Source: Pirellulales bacterium (GTDB lineage Bacteria; Planctomycetota; Planctomycetia; Pirellulales; JAICIG01). Taken from it: a stretch of 39,971 nucleotides of DNA. A program made the translations under genes and the position numbers. Below, piece after piece: positions 9,828 to 17,308 of this stretch (its first letter is position 1; every line of letters begins with the position of its first letter). The stretch lies in the NCBI GenBank assembly GCA_025924495.1, contig JAICIG010000008.1, positions 1 through 39,971 of the forward strand, read 5' to 3'. The notes below the pieces were generated by a model. It saw only the letters and a program-made list of their open reading frames with translations. It was not told the origin of the DNA and made no database searches.

Positions 9828-10883
9828 ATGTCGCTAGCATCCAAAGCGTCGTCGCCGACGAGGTCCGAGCGGCTGGCGCCACGAGTACAGCCGGTCGAGT
9901 GGGAAGAAATTGCCTGCAGCCTCTGCGGGTCTCGCGACTATCGCACGCTATTGGCTTGGCGCGACGCCGAAGTCGAAGACGCCGAATTGCGCGTCGTGCA
10001 GTGTCGGAAATGCAGTTTGGCTTTTACTAATCCGCGGCCGACGCCCGAAACCATCGGCCGGTTCTATCCGACCGAATATTCTTGCTATGAGTTGCGGCGC
10101 CGCGAAAATCGCCATTGGCGTGCGCGTCTTCGCGCTCGCCTGCAGCAAGCCGTGCTAACAAACTCTTATCAGCATCCGCCGCACTCGGCGAATGCAACCA
10201 GCCGGTTACTCGGCCTCTTGGGCTCCGCGCTGGTGCGCGACGGACAGCGCCGCTCGGAGTGGATTCCCTATCGAGGCGCGGGGAAGCTGCTCGATTTCGG
10301 TTGCGGCGCCGGCGAGTTCCTGGAGCGGATGCGCGATCGGGGCTGGACGGTCGAAGGGCTCGATATGTCGACCTATGCGGCGCACGTCGTAATGCGCGAA
10401 CGTGGAATTCAAGTTCATGTGGGCACGCTGCCGCATCGCGACTTGGCGCCCGAGACTTTCGATTGCATTACCATGTGGCAAGCGCTCGAGCACGTGCACG
10501 ACCCGCGGGTTACTCTCCGCGAGGCGCGGAGGTTGCTGAGGCCTGGCGGCGTGCTGACGGCCGCCGTGCCAAATTTCTCCAGTTGGCCGGCTCGCCAATA
10601 CGGGCGGCACTGGTTCGCTCTCGACGTGCCGCGCCACCTGACGCACTTCACGCCGCAGACCTTGTGCGCGTTGTTTGAGGCGGAAGGCTTTCGCCCGATC
10701 CGATTGCTTCATGCCGCTAGCGACGGCTGGCTCAGGCAATCGGCGCGTCGTGCAACTTCAGCAGGTTTGAGCCGGAAGCTGTTAACCGCATGCCGATGGA
10801 AACCGCTCGCCCAGGTCGTTGCCGCCTGGACGGAGCGCACCGAGCAAGCCGATAACATCATTGTGCTCGCGGAGCGAGATTAA
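9828..10883 (+). CDS. Class I SAM-dependent methyltransferase with N-terminal zinc-ribbon-like segment
   Basis: This 351-residue protein has paired cysteines C30/C33 and C59/C62 (CSLC, CRKC) that look like a small zinc ribbon. It then has a Methyltransf_23-type Rossmann domain. Motif I is LLDFGCGAGEF (residues 154-164). The acidic ribose-binding residue is D179. The post-core motif is ALEHVHDP (219-226), followed by LLRPGG. The family transfers methyl groups from S-adenosylmethionine and members are common in surface glycan and secondary metabolite clusters. The substrate cannot be told here because no glycan genes adjoin. GGAAG at 9817-9821 lies six bases before the ATG. The first 22 residues show no family match, so a slightly later start is possible. 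It is convergent with the slipin gene, 33 bases away. Confidence 0.85.
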   Translation: MSLASKASSPTRSERLAPRVQPVEWEEIACSLCGSRDYRTLLAWRDAEVEDAELRVVQCRKCSLAFTNPRPTPETIGRFYPTEYSCYELRRRENRHWRARLRARLQQAVLTNSYQHPPHSANATSRLLGLLGSALVRDGQRRSEWIPYRGAGKLLDFGCGAGEFLERMRDRGWTVEGLDMSTYAAHVVMRERGIQVHVGTLPHRDLAPETFDCITMWQALEHVHDPRVTLREARRLLRPGGVLTAAVPNFSSWPARQYGRHWFALDVPRHLTHFTPQTLCALFEAEGFRPIRLLHAASDGWLRQSARRATSAGLSRKLLTACRWKPLAQVVAAWTERTEQADNIIVLAERD

Positions 10884-10916
10884 CCTATTCATCTCGCTTT
10901 CAGTAAGCCCCGCGGC

Positions 10917-11861
10917 TCAATGAGGTGCGTCGGCGACGCCTTCGGTTTCCGCATTGAGAATGGGCGCGCCCAATGCCCGCGATTCCGCGGCCGACAGCGG
11001 CAACCGTCCATTGCCATGATGTTCGTCGCGATTCAGCGAGCGAATGACATCCAGTACGTCGATCGGAACGGCCAGTACGACGGTGTTCGACGCCGTCGGT
11101 CCCAAGCCGTCGATCGTCTGCAAGGTGCGCAGTTGCATTGCGCCGGGACTAGTTGCCATGGTTTTGGCCGCTGCGGCCAGATTGCCGGCGGCTTCGCGGT
11201 CGCCTTCGGCTTTGGTGATGGTCGCGCGTTTTTCGCGCTCCGCCGAGGCCTGACGCGACATCATCTTTTTGAGTTCCTCGGGCATGTCGATATCTTGGAT
11301 GCGGATGCCGGTGACTTCCAATCCCCAGCCTTCGATATCCTTTTCGACGTTGTTCTCGATCGACTTGCCGATCGCCTCTCGTTCGACTAGCAGCTGGTCC
11401 AGAGTCATCTGTCCGATGACATCGCGCAGCGACGTTTGAGAGTACTGGGAGATGGCATAACGGTAATCCTGCACCTTGATCACTGCGTCTGCGGGATTAT
11501 CGACTTTAAAGAACAAAACGCCATTGATGGTCACCGGAACGTTATCTTTGGTGATTACCTGCTGCGCGGGAATATCCGAGGCACGAATTCGCATGTCGAC
11601 TATCCGAACCTGATCGATCAACGGAACGATCAAAAATAATCCCGGCCCGCGAATCCCATGGTATTTGCCTAACCGAAATACAATGGCTTGCTCCCATTGG
11701 GCGGCCAGTTTGATGCTGGACGCGAGGATCACGTCGCCCACAATCCAGACGATCACAAACGGCACGACCAGCAACGGAAAAGCCAAGCCCACCGGCAAGG
11801 CCAACGCCGCCCCGATGAGGAGCAGCACGAAAAACACCAATCCGGAAATGTAGTTGATCAT
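10917..11861 (-). CDS. Slipin (stomatin/SPFH family membrane protein)
   Basis: This 314-residue protein has hydrophobic segments at about residues 5-22 and 25-48 that anchor it in the membrane. An SPFH/band 7 domain follows, with the typical QAIVFRLGKY and RGPGLFLIVPLID signatures, DVIGQMTLDQLL, and GIRIQDIDMPEEL. After it comes an Ala/Lys/Glu-rich coiled-coil part (MSRQASAEREKRA, AEGDREAA). Slipins form oligomeric membrane rings and organise membrane domains or chaperone proteases. The usual prokaryotic partner, an NfeD-type protease, is not adjacent. The start is supported by GGAGAA at 11867-11872, five bases before the ATG. The C-terminal 35 residues beyond the coiled coil are variable and show no recognisable motif. 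Confidence 0.9.
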   Translation of the reverse strand: MINYISGLVFFVLLLIGAALALPVGLAFPLLVVPFVIVWIVGDVILASSIKLAAQWEQAIVFRLGKYHGIRGPGLFLIVPLIDQVRIVDMRIRASDIPAQQVITKDNVPVTINGVLFFKVDNPADAVIKVQDYRYAISQYSQTSLRDVIGQMTLDQLLVEREAIGKSIENNVEKDIEGWGLEVTGIRIQDIDMPEELKKMMSRQASAEREKRATITKAEGDREAAGNLAAAAKTMATSPGAMQLRTLQTIDGLGPTASNTVVLAVPIDVLDVIRSLNRDEHHGNGRLPLSAAESRALGAPILNAETEGVADAPH

Positions 11862-12416
11862 GGCAATTCTCCGCGCGAGTTGGACGAGTAGCTGCTCAAT
11901 CCTGATTCAATTGAGCTACCCGAAAGCACGAGCCGCGCCGTTTGCGATATTTCCGGCCTACTACCACAAAATCCGCGCATGCATGACGCCATAAGTCCCC
12001 TGGCGAATACCGGATCGCCATGTCCCGGGCGATTTGGTCAATGCGGCGTGCCGTAATGCACACTGCCTGTGTCAATTAGTCGCGCGTCGTCGCCGCCTGA
12101 TCGACAGGCAAAAGCAAATCGGAGCAAACGCAGAAGCTTGCGGCTCTTGGCCTGAATTGCAAAATCGTCCAAACAAGGAAGACGAAAACGAGAGCGCCAA
12201 GGGTTGAGATTCGATGCGGCTGTGAGCCAGCAGTACCAGGAACTCGCCGGCCCGTCGCGCAACTCACGGTTGTTTAAGAGTTGTGTGCCGAATGCGAGCT
12301 TGCCGCCCTTCGGCGCGGCTGCGAAGCCTGTACAATGTCACCGACTGGCGGCGGACGTCGAGGTAAACATATCGCCGCGGAGAAGGAATCCAGGCCAGGT
12401 TTAGGGAGATTTGAAC
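11862..12416. other. Intergenic gap between divergent slipin and oxdC
   Basis: No gene is supported. An imperfect hairpin (CTCAAT, nine-base loop, ATTGAG) spans 11895-11915, about 35-55 bases upstream of the slipin start, so it could lie in its leader. A TACAAT hexamer at 12331-12336, 80 bases before the oxdC start, could be a -10 box, but no good -35 lies in front of it. Confidence 0.35.
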
Positions 12417-13589
12417 ATGGCAGATCGCGATCTGACCCGCCGCTTATTTCTTGGGGCGACGGCTTTGGCAACGGGGCTGGCGGGACGCGACGCGCTCGCG
12501 GCCAACGACGTAAAGCCTGAACATGGGCCGCCTGCCGTGCCTGAAGGAGAGCTGCCTTCGTTTCGCTTCGCCTTAGAAGAATCCGAAGCCAAAACGAGCG
12601 GCGGAAACACGGCTCGAGAGGCGACCGTCAGGCAACTGCCGATTTCGCAAGGCATCGCTGGTGTTTCCATGCGGTTGGCCCCAGGCGGCTTACGCGAGCT
12701 ACATTGGCATGCCACCGCCGCCGAGTGGGCCTACGTGATTGAAGGGCGTTGCCGCACAACCGTGATCGATCCTGAAGGGCGCTCGGAAACCAATGATTTC
12801 GAGCCAGGCGACGTCTGGTATTTTCCGCGCGGGCACGGCCATTCGATTCAAGGATTAGGCCCAGGGATGTGTCACTTCGTGCTAGTGTTCGACAATGGAT
12901 ATTTTTCCGAGTTCGGCACGTTCAGTGTCAGCGATTGGATCGGCCATTCTCCCAAGTCGTTGTTGGCAAAGAATCTGGGTTTAAAGGAATCGGCATTCGA
13001 CCGCTTCCCCAAAGAAGAGGTGTATTTCGCGCAAGGCCCCGTGCCGCCGAAAGACCAGGCGTCGCCGTTGCGAGGCGAATTGACGTCGCCGCCCGACACG
13101 CACAAGTATCGAATGCTCGCCCAGCAGGCCCACTCGATCCATGCAGGAGGCCGCGAGTGGCGCGTCGGCGCCGACCGTTTTCCGATTTCGGCCACGATCA
13201 CGGGAGTGCTGCTGGAATTGGAGCCGGGCGGATTGCGCGAACTACATTGGCACCCTACCGCGGACGAATGGCAGTACGTGATCAAAGGAAAAGTTGAGGT
13301 GACCATGTTCGGCTCGCACGGCCGCTATCGCCTCGAAACGCTCAACCAGGGAGACGTCGGCTACATTCCGCAAGGCTATGGGCATTCCATTGAGAACGTC
13401 AGTCAAGAGGTGGCCACGATGCTGATTGCCTTCAACACGGGGCACTACCAAGCGATCGATCTTTCGACATGGCTCGCGTCCAACCCGGCGTATTTATTGG
13501 CCGCGAACTTCGGTCTCAAGGAATCGGAAGTCAAGAAGCTGCCCAGCCATCGCGTCTTTATCGCCGCCAAGGAAGGCCCGCAGGATTAA
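12417..13589 (+). CDS. oxdC: Oxalate decarboxylase-type bicupin with Tat signal
   Basis: This 390-residue protein has two cupin domains and closely follows the OxdC family. Site 1 metal ligands are H96, H98, E103 and H142 (ELHWH...EW...GHGHS). Site 2 ligands are H277, H279, E284 and H323. Arg93 matches the substrate-binding arginine. The lid of OxdC is SENS. Here it is S164-E165-F166-G167, so the proton-donor glutamate is kept. The expected reaction is Mn-dependent oxalate to formate plus CO2. The N-terminus has twin arginines (DLTRRLFLGAT) followed by a hydrophobic stretch and Ala-rich cleavage site, so export to the periplasm by Tat is predicted, unlike the cytosolic Bacillus enzyme. AGGGAG at 12403-12408 lies eight bases before this ATG and favours it over the TTG at 12411. 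Assignment by family is firm, activity is inferred. Confidence 0.88.
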   Translation: MADRDLTRRLFLGATALATGLAGRDALAANDVKPEHGPPAVPEGELPSFRFALEESEAKTSGGNTAREATVRQLPISQGIAGVSMRLAPGGLRELHWHATAAEWAYVIEGRCRTTVIDPEGRSETNDFEPGDVWYFPRGHGHSIQGLGPGMCHFVLVFDNGYFSEFGTFSVSDWIGHSPKSLLAKNLGLKESAFDRFPKEEVYFAQGPVPPKDQASPLRGELTSPPDTHKYRMLAQQAHSIHAGGREWRVGADRFPISATITGVLLELEPGGLRELHWHPTADEWQYVIKGKVEVTMFGSHGRYRLETLNQGDVGYIPQGYGHSIENVSQEVATMLIAFNTGHYQAIDLSTWLASNPAYLLAANFGLKESEVKKLPSHRVFIAAKEGPQD

Positions 13590-13604
13590 TGAGGCGGCTG
13601 ACGT

Positions 13605-13652
13605 CGGTAAAAAGAGAGGCCGCAAAGGCTTAATTTAAAAGCATTTGCGGCC
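13605..13652 (-). terminator. Rho-independent terminator for tRNA-Asp
   Basis: A perfect nine-base inverted repeat (GGCCGCAAA at 13618-13626 with TTTGCGGCC at 13644-13652) contains an inner GCTT/AAGC pairing. Read on the minus strand the hairpin is followed by TCTCTTTTTACC, a T-tract. It starts 11 bases after the end of the tRNA. It also sits 28 bases after the oxdC stop and may help to end that transcript. Confidence 0.75.
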
Positions 13653-13662
13653 TTCATACGAG

Positions 13663-13736
<74 letters not shown>

Positions 13737-14050
13737 CAATGGCGTTCGAATCGTCGATTATATTAGCCGCCAGAAGGCTGACAAGGGCCGGCGGGCAGCA
13801 ATTCCATGTCTCGAATCTCACCGAAAGCGGCCTAGCGCCAGACATTCTGAAGAGCGTGTTCCGCGAGACGGGCGGAGCAAGCTTCGCGGCGGCCCTGCAA
13901 TTGGCAAAATCGGCATGACTGCCACAGTTTGCCTGGCGACAATCGGTCGGTTCTTCGGCGACCGGGACTCCGCAGGCAGGAACGCAAGCTACGCTTGGCA
14001 AGAAGCATTAAGCAACGGATTTCAACAATTCCCAGCGGACAGAACTAGCC
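13737..14050. other. Intergenic gap upstream of the 44-residue gene
   Basis: Apart from the tRNA promoter nothing is supported in this stretch. No reading frame shows recognisable protein features. Confidence 0.4.
13757..13784 (-). promoter_or_regulatory. Sigma-70-type promoter of tRNA-Asp
   Basis: On the minus strand TTGTCA (13779-13784) is followed after 16 bases by a perfect TATAAT (13757-13762). Transcription would start near 13750, about 14 bases before the mature tRNA. The region is AT-rich compared with its surroundings. Confidence 0.7.
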
Positions 14051-14185
14051 GTGTGGCAAATTATCAGGCAGACGCTGAGCTACGTCTCGCACTTTGGCCC
14101 CCAAGAGTGGCTGCTGTCGTTCCTGGCCGTTGTGGGAGTCGGCATCGTCTGCATGCGCGGCTTCGGTTCGCGCTCGAGTTATTAA
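14051..14185 (+). CDS. Small single-pass membrane protein, 44 residues
   Basis: The frame opens with GTG and encodes a compact protein. Its N-terminus is amphipathic (residues 1-14), then there is GPQEW (16-20) and one hydrophobic helix (about 21-34). The C-terminus is positively charged: CMRGFGSRSSY (34-44). From memory, similar tiny proteins ending in RGFGSRSxY recur in planctomycetes, but I cannot verify this here. The function is unknown. No strong Shine-Dalgarno is seen (AGCGGA lies 12 bases upstream). It is convergent with the kinase gene, 69 bases away. The alternative is a chance frame, but the ordered layout of helix and charged tail argues for a real gene. Confidence 0.55.
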   Translation: MWQIIRQTLSYVSHFGPQEWLLSFLAVVGVGIVCMRGFGSRSSY

Positions 14186-14254
14186 CTCGCCGCCGCCGCT
14201 AAGCACGCGACGCAGAGCTAGGGCGCGAAATTTCTTCGGCCGCTGCAGCGACGT

Positions 14255-16006
14255 TCACACTACCGGACGGCCTCGCCGCGCCAAGCTTCGCGTGATCGCG
14301 CGACTGTACGCGGCCGCCCGGCGCCACAGCCGCTTCCAGTCCACATTGCCCGCCGAGACCTCGCGCATGTATGCCCGCAAAAAACGTAGGCGATCGCTGC
14401 GCGTTACCCAAGGGTGCGCTTCGATGCTTGTTGCCAACCGGGCCAGGTTTCGCGCTCGCGTGGCAAAACTCAGCCGCCGCGCGACGTGCACTCCGTCCAG
14501 ATCGATCAGATAGGCTGCCAGGTCGTCGTCCCGCTCGGTGAACATCAGGTTGCAGCCCTTCAGGTCGCGGTGCGAAATGTGCCAGGCGTGCATCTTGCCA
14601 ATCAATCGGCCCAAAGCCTCAGCCGCCTGGCGGACGCCGCGGCGACGGTCGTCGGCAGTCGACCGCGCGAGATTCCAGCCGAACAGATGGAGATTGATCG
14701 CTCCTTCGATCCACTCGGTCGCCAGATAGCTATCGCCGCGCAATCCGAACCGGCGCTTTTCGCAGACTAAAAGCGGCCGGGAAGTGGCGATGCCGCGCAA
14801 CAAGAGGGCCTGTCCCAAATACCATGCTTCCAGGGCCGGGCTGCGCCGGAATAGAAATGCCAGCGCTTTCCACCAGTTTTTTGCGCGGACGCGTTTGTAC
14901 GCCACCGTCGCCGGGCCGGTCGTAAGCTGCAACTGGCTTTGCACCACGACGCTGCGATGCGCCAGCTTGAGCGGGTGATCGGCGCCAGCCCGTACCGGCG
15001 CGTCGGGTTGAGCGAGCAGGCGTTGGAATTCGTGACGCGGCAAATCTGCAACTGCATGGCCGGCAGCTGTCGGCCCGTACAGACGATAGAACTCGCGATT
15101 ATTCTTCAACGACCGACGATCGCGGCCGCGGGCCACCTGTCGTCTCCGTCGCCAAACCCGCGCGAAAACGTCGAGCGCGGCCCGACGCGTCTCGCCAATC
15201 GCTAACTCGGGCCGCTCGGCGAGATAGACGCCCCAGAATCGCCAGTAGTCCGTTCGCGACGCGTAGCGCCACCACGCTGCGGCGAGCATCACCAGGCTCT
15301 TGCGCGACTGTCGCCAACTAAGCGCCGCAGAGATTTTCGCCCCGGCCAGATCAATCAAGTGTAATTCTGGCAAGCGAGGATCTTTACGGTCGCCCTCGCA
15401 TGTGTCGAGCCGTACCAAAATGTTGCCCATGTGCAAGTCGTTATGAAACACGCCTGCCCGGTGCGCCGCCGCACACAACCGCGCCAAACTCTTGGTCAGT
15501 TTTTGCCGCATCACGGCCTGCTCTTCAGCCGGCAACGCCGGCAACCGCCGCGAGACATATTCCTCCAGCGAACAGGACGCCGGAATGGCTTCGGTGACCA
15601 GAAAGTTTTCGCCGATCACGCCATGACGGCGGCGCTCGCCCACCGCCACCGGCGTAATGGTGGGCACGCGACGGCGCAAGACCTCGACGGCCCGCTGATA
15701 TTCGCGTTCCGACGCACTGGCTCGCACCAGATGTCGTCCGCTATCGAGCAGCGCGGGACACCGGTAGTGCTTGACGAAGAACGCCCGCTCCGCAAGATCG
15801 ACGCGGTAGACGGTCCGATGCGGACCATGCTTGACGATCCTTGCTTCGCCGCGAGCCAGCCATTCCGTCAATCGGAAGCCTTGCGGTCCGACCAGTAATT
15901 CCTGCCAGTCTGCCAGCACGTGCCACTGGTATTCGCCGGTCTGCAGGTTCGGCGGGGAAATAGGAGGCGTACTGTGTCGTTCGCTCAAAGCGCTTAATCC
16001 TTCCAT
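14255..16006 (-). CDS. Tandem lipopolysaccharide-kinase-like (WaaP/InaA type) protein
   Basis: Using the ATG at 16006 the product has 583 residues. It holds two protein-kinase-like lobes. Domain 1 (about residues 30-300) has the ATP-binding Lys in FFVKHY (K79), the catalytic loop FHNDLHMGNIL (D190, N195) and metal-binding D219 in LIDLAG. Domain 2 (about 355-560) has K371 (AYKRV), E393, ISHRDLKGCNLM (D481, N486) and LIDLDG (D502). This family phosphorylates sugars of the lipopolysaccharide core at the inner membrane. Both active sites look complete, so it is not a catalytic plus dead pair. The frame extends 12 codons further to a TTG at 16042. Neither start has a good ribosome site. The TPR gene lies just upstream and co-directional, so the two may be co-transcribed. 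Confidence 0.8.
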   Translation of the reverse strand: MEGLSALSERHSTPPISPPNLQTGEYQWHVLADWQELLVGPQGFRLTEWLARGEARIVKHGPHRTVYRVDLAERAFFVKHYRCPALLDSGRHLVRASASEREYQRAVEVLRRRVPTITPVAVGERRRHGVIGENFLVTEAIPASCSLEEYVSRRLPALPAEEQAVMRQKLTKSLARLCAAAHRAGVFHNDLHMGNILVRLDTCEGDRKDPRLPELHLIDLAGAKISAALSWRQSRKSLVMLAAAWWRYASRTDYWRFWGVYLAERPELAIGETRRAALDVFARVWRRRRQVARGRDRRSLKNNREFYRLYGPTAAGHAVADLPRHEFQRLLAQPDAPVRAGADHPLKLAHRSVVVQSQLQLTTGPATVAYKRVRAKNWWKALAFLFRRSPALEAWYLGQALLLRGIATSRPLLVCEKRRFGLRGDSYLATEWIEGAINLHLFGWNLARSTADDRRRGVRQAAEALGRLIGKMHAWHISHRDLKGCNLMFTERDDDLAAYLIDLDGVHVARRLSFATRARNLARLATSIEAHPWVTRSDRLRFLRAYMREVSAGNVDWKRLWRRAAAYSRAITRSLARRGRPVV

Positions 16007-16065
16007 GGAGAGCGCGCAGAAACTGCGTTGAGCGATTGTCAACGAGCGCCGTTAACAGAGCAAGA

Positions 16066-17022
16066 TCAAAACACCCCCTCATCGGGGTTGTAGCCCAGCG
16101 AGTCCCCCTTTTTCAGGTCGGCTTCGGCTTCCGATTTATGTCCTAGCTTGTCATGGGCTTGGCCGCGATGGTGGTACATCACTGCAAGTCCCTCAATAAG
16201 GGGCTTTTGATAAAACGCTCGTATTTTTTTGCTCACGTTATACTGCTCGAACTTCACCAAGAGACTATCCCGCTCCTGCTCTGTGATTTTGATGGCCAGA
16301 TTGAAATCGGCCAATGCCTGCTCCGGTCGTCCCAGCAATAGGTGTAGGTAGCCGCGCGTGTCGAGGTAGGCGGCGTTCGGGTGGCTTGAATTATCGCCCG
16401 TATCGTGCCGATCGGCGTCTTCGGCAATCGCCTCTTCGATATCTTTAAAGGCCTCTTCCAACTCGACCCCGGCAATCGCTCTGGCATAGGCTCGATTGTT
16501 CTTCGGCAATGTGGCGCGCTCTGCCGTGCTAAGCTTCATCGCCTGCGTCAGATCATCGATGGCTTCGCGATGCCGATTAAGCCGTTGCAAGACTACGCTC
16601 CGCTGCATGTACGCTTGGGCGTACCGCGGGCGTAATTCCACCAGTTTGTTGTAATCTCGAAGACTGCCTTGAAGATCCTTGCGCTGCCTTTTGATCTCGG
16701 CGCGTAGTTCATAAATCGGCGGATCGTCCGGAACCCAGCGCGCGGCACGCTCCAAATCTTCCAGCGCGCCTGGCAGATCATCAAGTGCTTGCTTCTTTTG
16801 GGCCCGCTGGACCAGGAAATCGGCCATCCATTCCTTGGTTTTGTCCCACCCACCCGACTCCAGGACGGCGCTCGCCAATAACGCGATAAATACCAACATC
16901 AAACCAATCAGCAGAAAACGCCGCAGAGGCGCGCCCAGCTTGCGACGGCCGTTTTGGCTGTCGTCAAACGTGGGGGGGATTGGAAATCCGTGCTCGTCGA
17001 CTTGCGGCGAAGAAGATGGCAT
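16066..17022 (-). CDS. TPR-repeat membrane protein
   Basis: This 318-residue protein has a Pro-rich cytoplasmic start and one membrane helix (about 34-55, RRFLLIGLMLVFIALLASAV). The rest is tetratricopeptide repeats, with about six helical pairs. The clearest are at residues 103-135, 136-168, 217-249 and 280-310, the last two carrying GYLHLLLGRPEQALADFNLA and HHRGQAHDKLGHKSEAEADL. TPRs are protein-binding scaffolds. The partner is unknown. The frame continues upstream to a GTG at 17178. The ATG at 17022 is preferred because GGAG lies nine bases before it and the membrane helix then falls near the N-terminus. Its stop lies 59 bases upstream of the kinase start, so an operon is likely. Confidence 0.8.
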   Translation of the reverse strand: MPSSSPQVDEHGFPIPPTFDDSQNGRRKLGAPLRRFLLIGLMLVFIALLASAVLESGGWDKTKEWMADFLVQRAQKKQALDDLPGALEDLERAARWVPDDPPIYELRAEIKRQRKDLQGSLRDYNKLVELRPRYAQAYMQRSVVLQRLNRHREAIDDLTQAMKLSTAERATLPKNNRAYARAIAGVELEEAFKDIEEAIAEDADRHDTGDNSSHPNAAYLDTRGYLHLLLGRPEQALADFNLAIKITEQERDSLLVKFEQYNVSKKIRAFYQKPLIEGLAVMYHHRGQAHDKLGHKSEAEADLKKGDSLGYNPDEGVF

Positions 17023-17293
17023 TCGCCCTGGCTCCTGATTGAGTTGTATGGCGCGGCTGGAGGGGTTTGCCAGGCCGGCGGAGCCCCAGCGTTCCGCTCG
17101 AGAGCAAACGGCCGAAGGCCGTCCGGCTGATTGTGCTGCACCGCATTCGTTAAATGCGCCCGTCTCGGATTGACCCACTTAGCCTAGCCCTTTGGCTCTC
17201 GGGCGACAAGCAGGGTTTCCTGGACAATCACCGCCATAAGCCGTTACGATAGCGGCCGATTCGAAGGTTTTTGTCAGCCGCTGAGCCGTCAAC

Positions 17294-17302
17294 TAAGGAG
17301 GT
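17294..17302 (+). promoter_or_regulatory. Consensus Shine-Dalgarno of the PQQ propeller gene
   Basis: TAAGGAGGT matches the anti-Shine-Dalgarno fully and stands six bases before the ATG at 17309. It is the strongest ribosome site in the window and fixes the start. Confidence 0.8.
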
Positions 17303-17308
17303 CATTCC

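Noticed and set aside
9524..10030. Plus-strand frame of 168 codons before the methyltransferase
   Set aside because: It overlaps the well-supported methyltransferase in another frame and shows no family features.
11895..11918. Stretch ending in CAATTGAGCTAC that resembles the D-arm of the nearby tRNA
   Set aside because: No anticodon arm, T arm or acceptor pairing can be built around it, so it is not a tRNA remnant.
14094..14513. Plus-strand frame of 139 codons crossing the kinase gene end
   Set aside because: It is a shadow of the 44-residue gene and of the kinase on the other strand, with Arg/Ser-rich noise composition.
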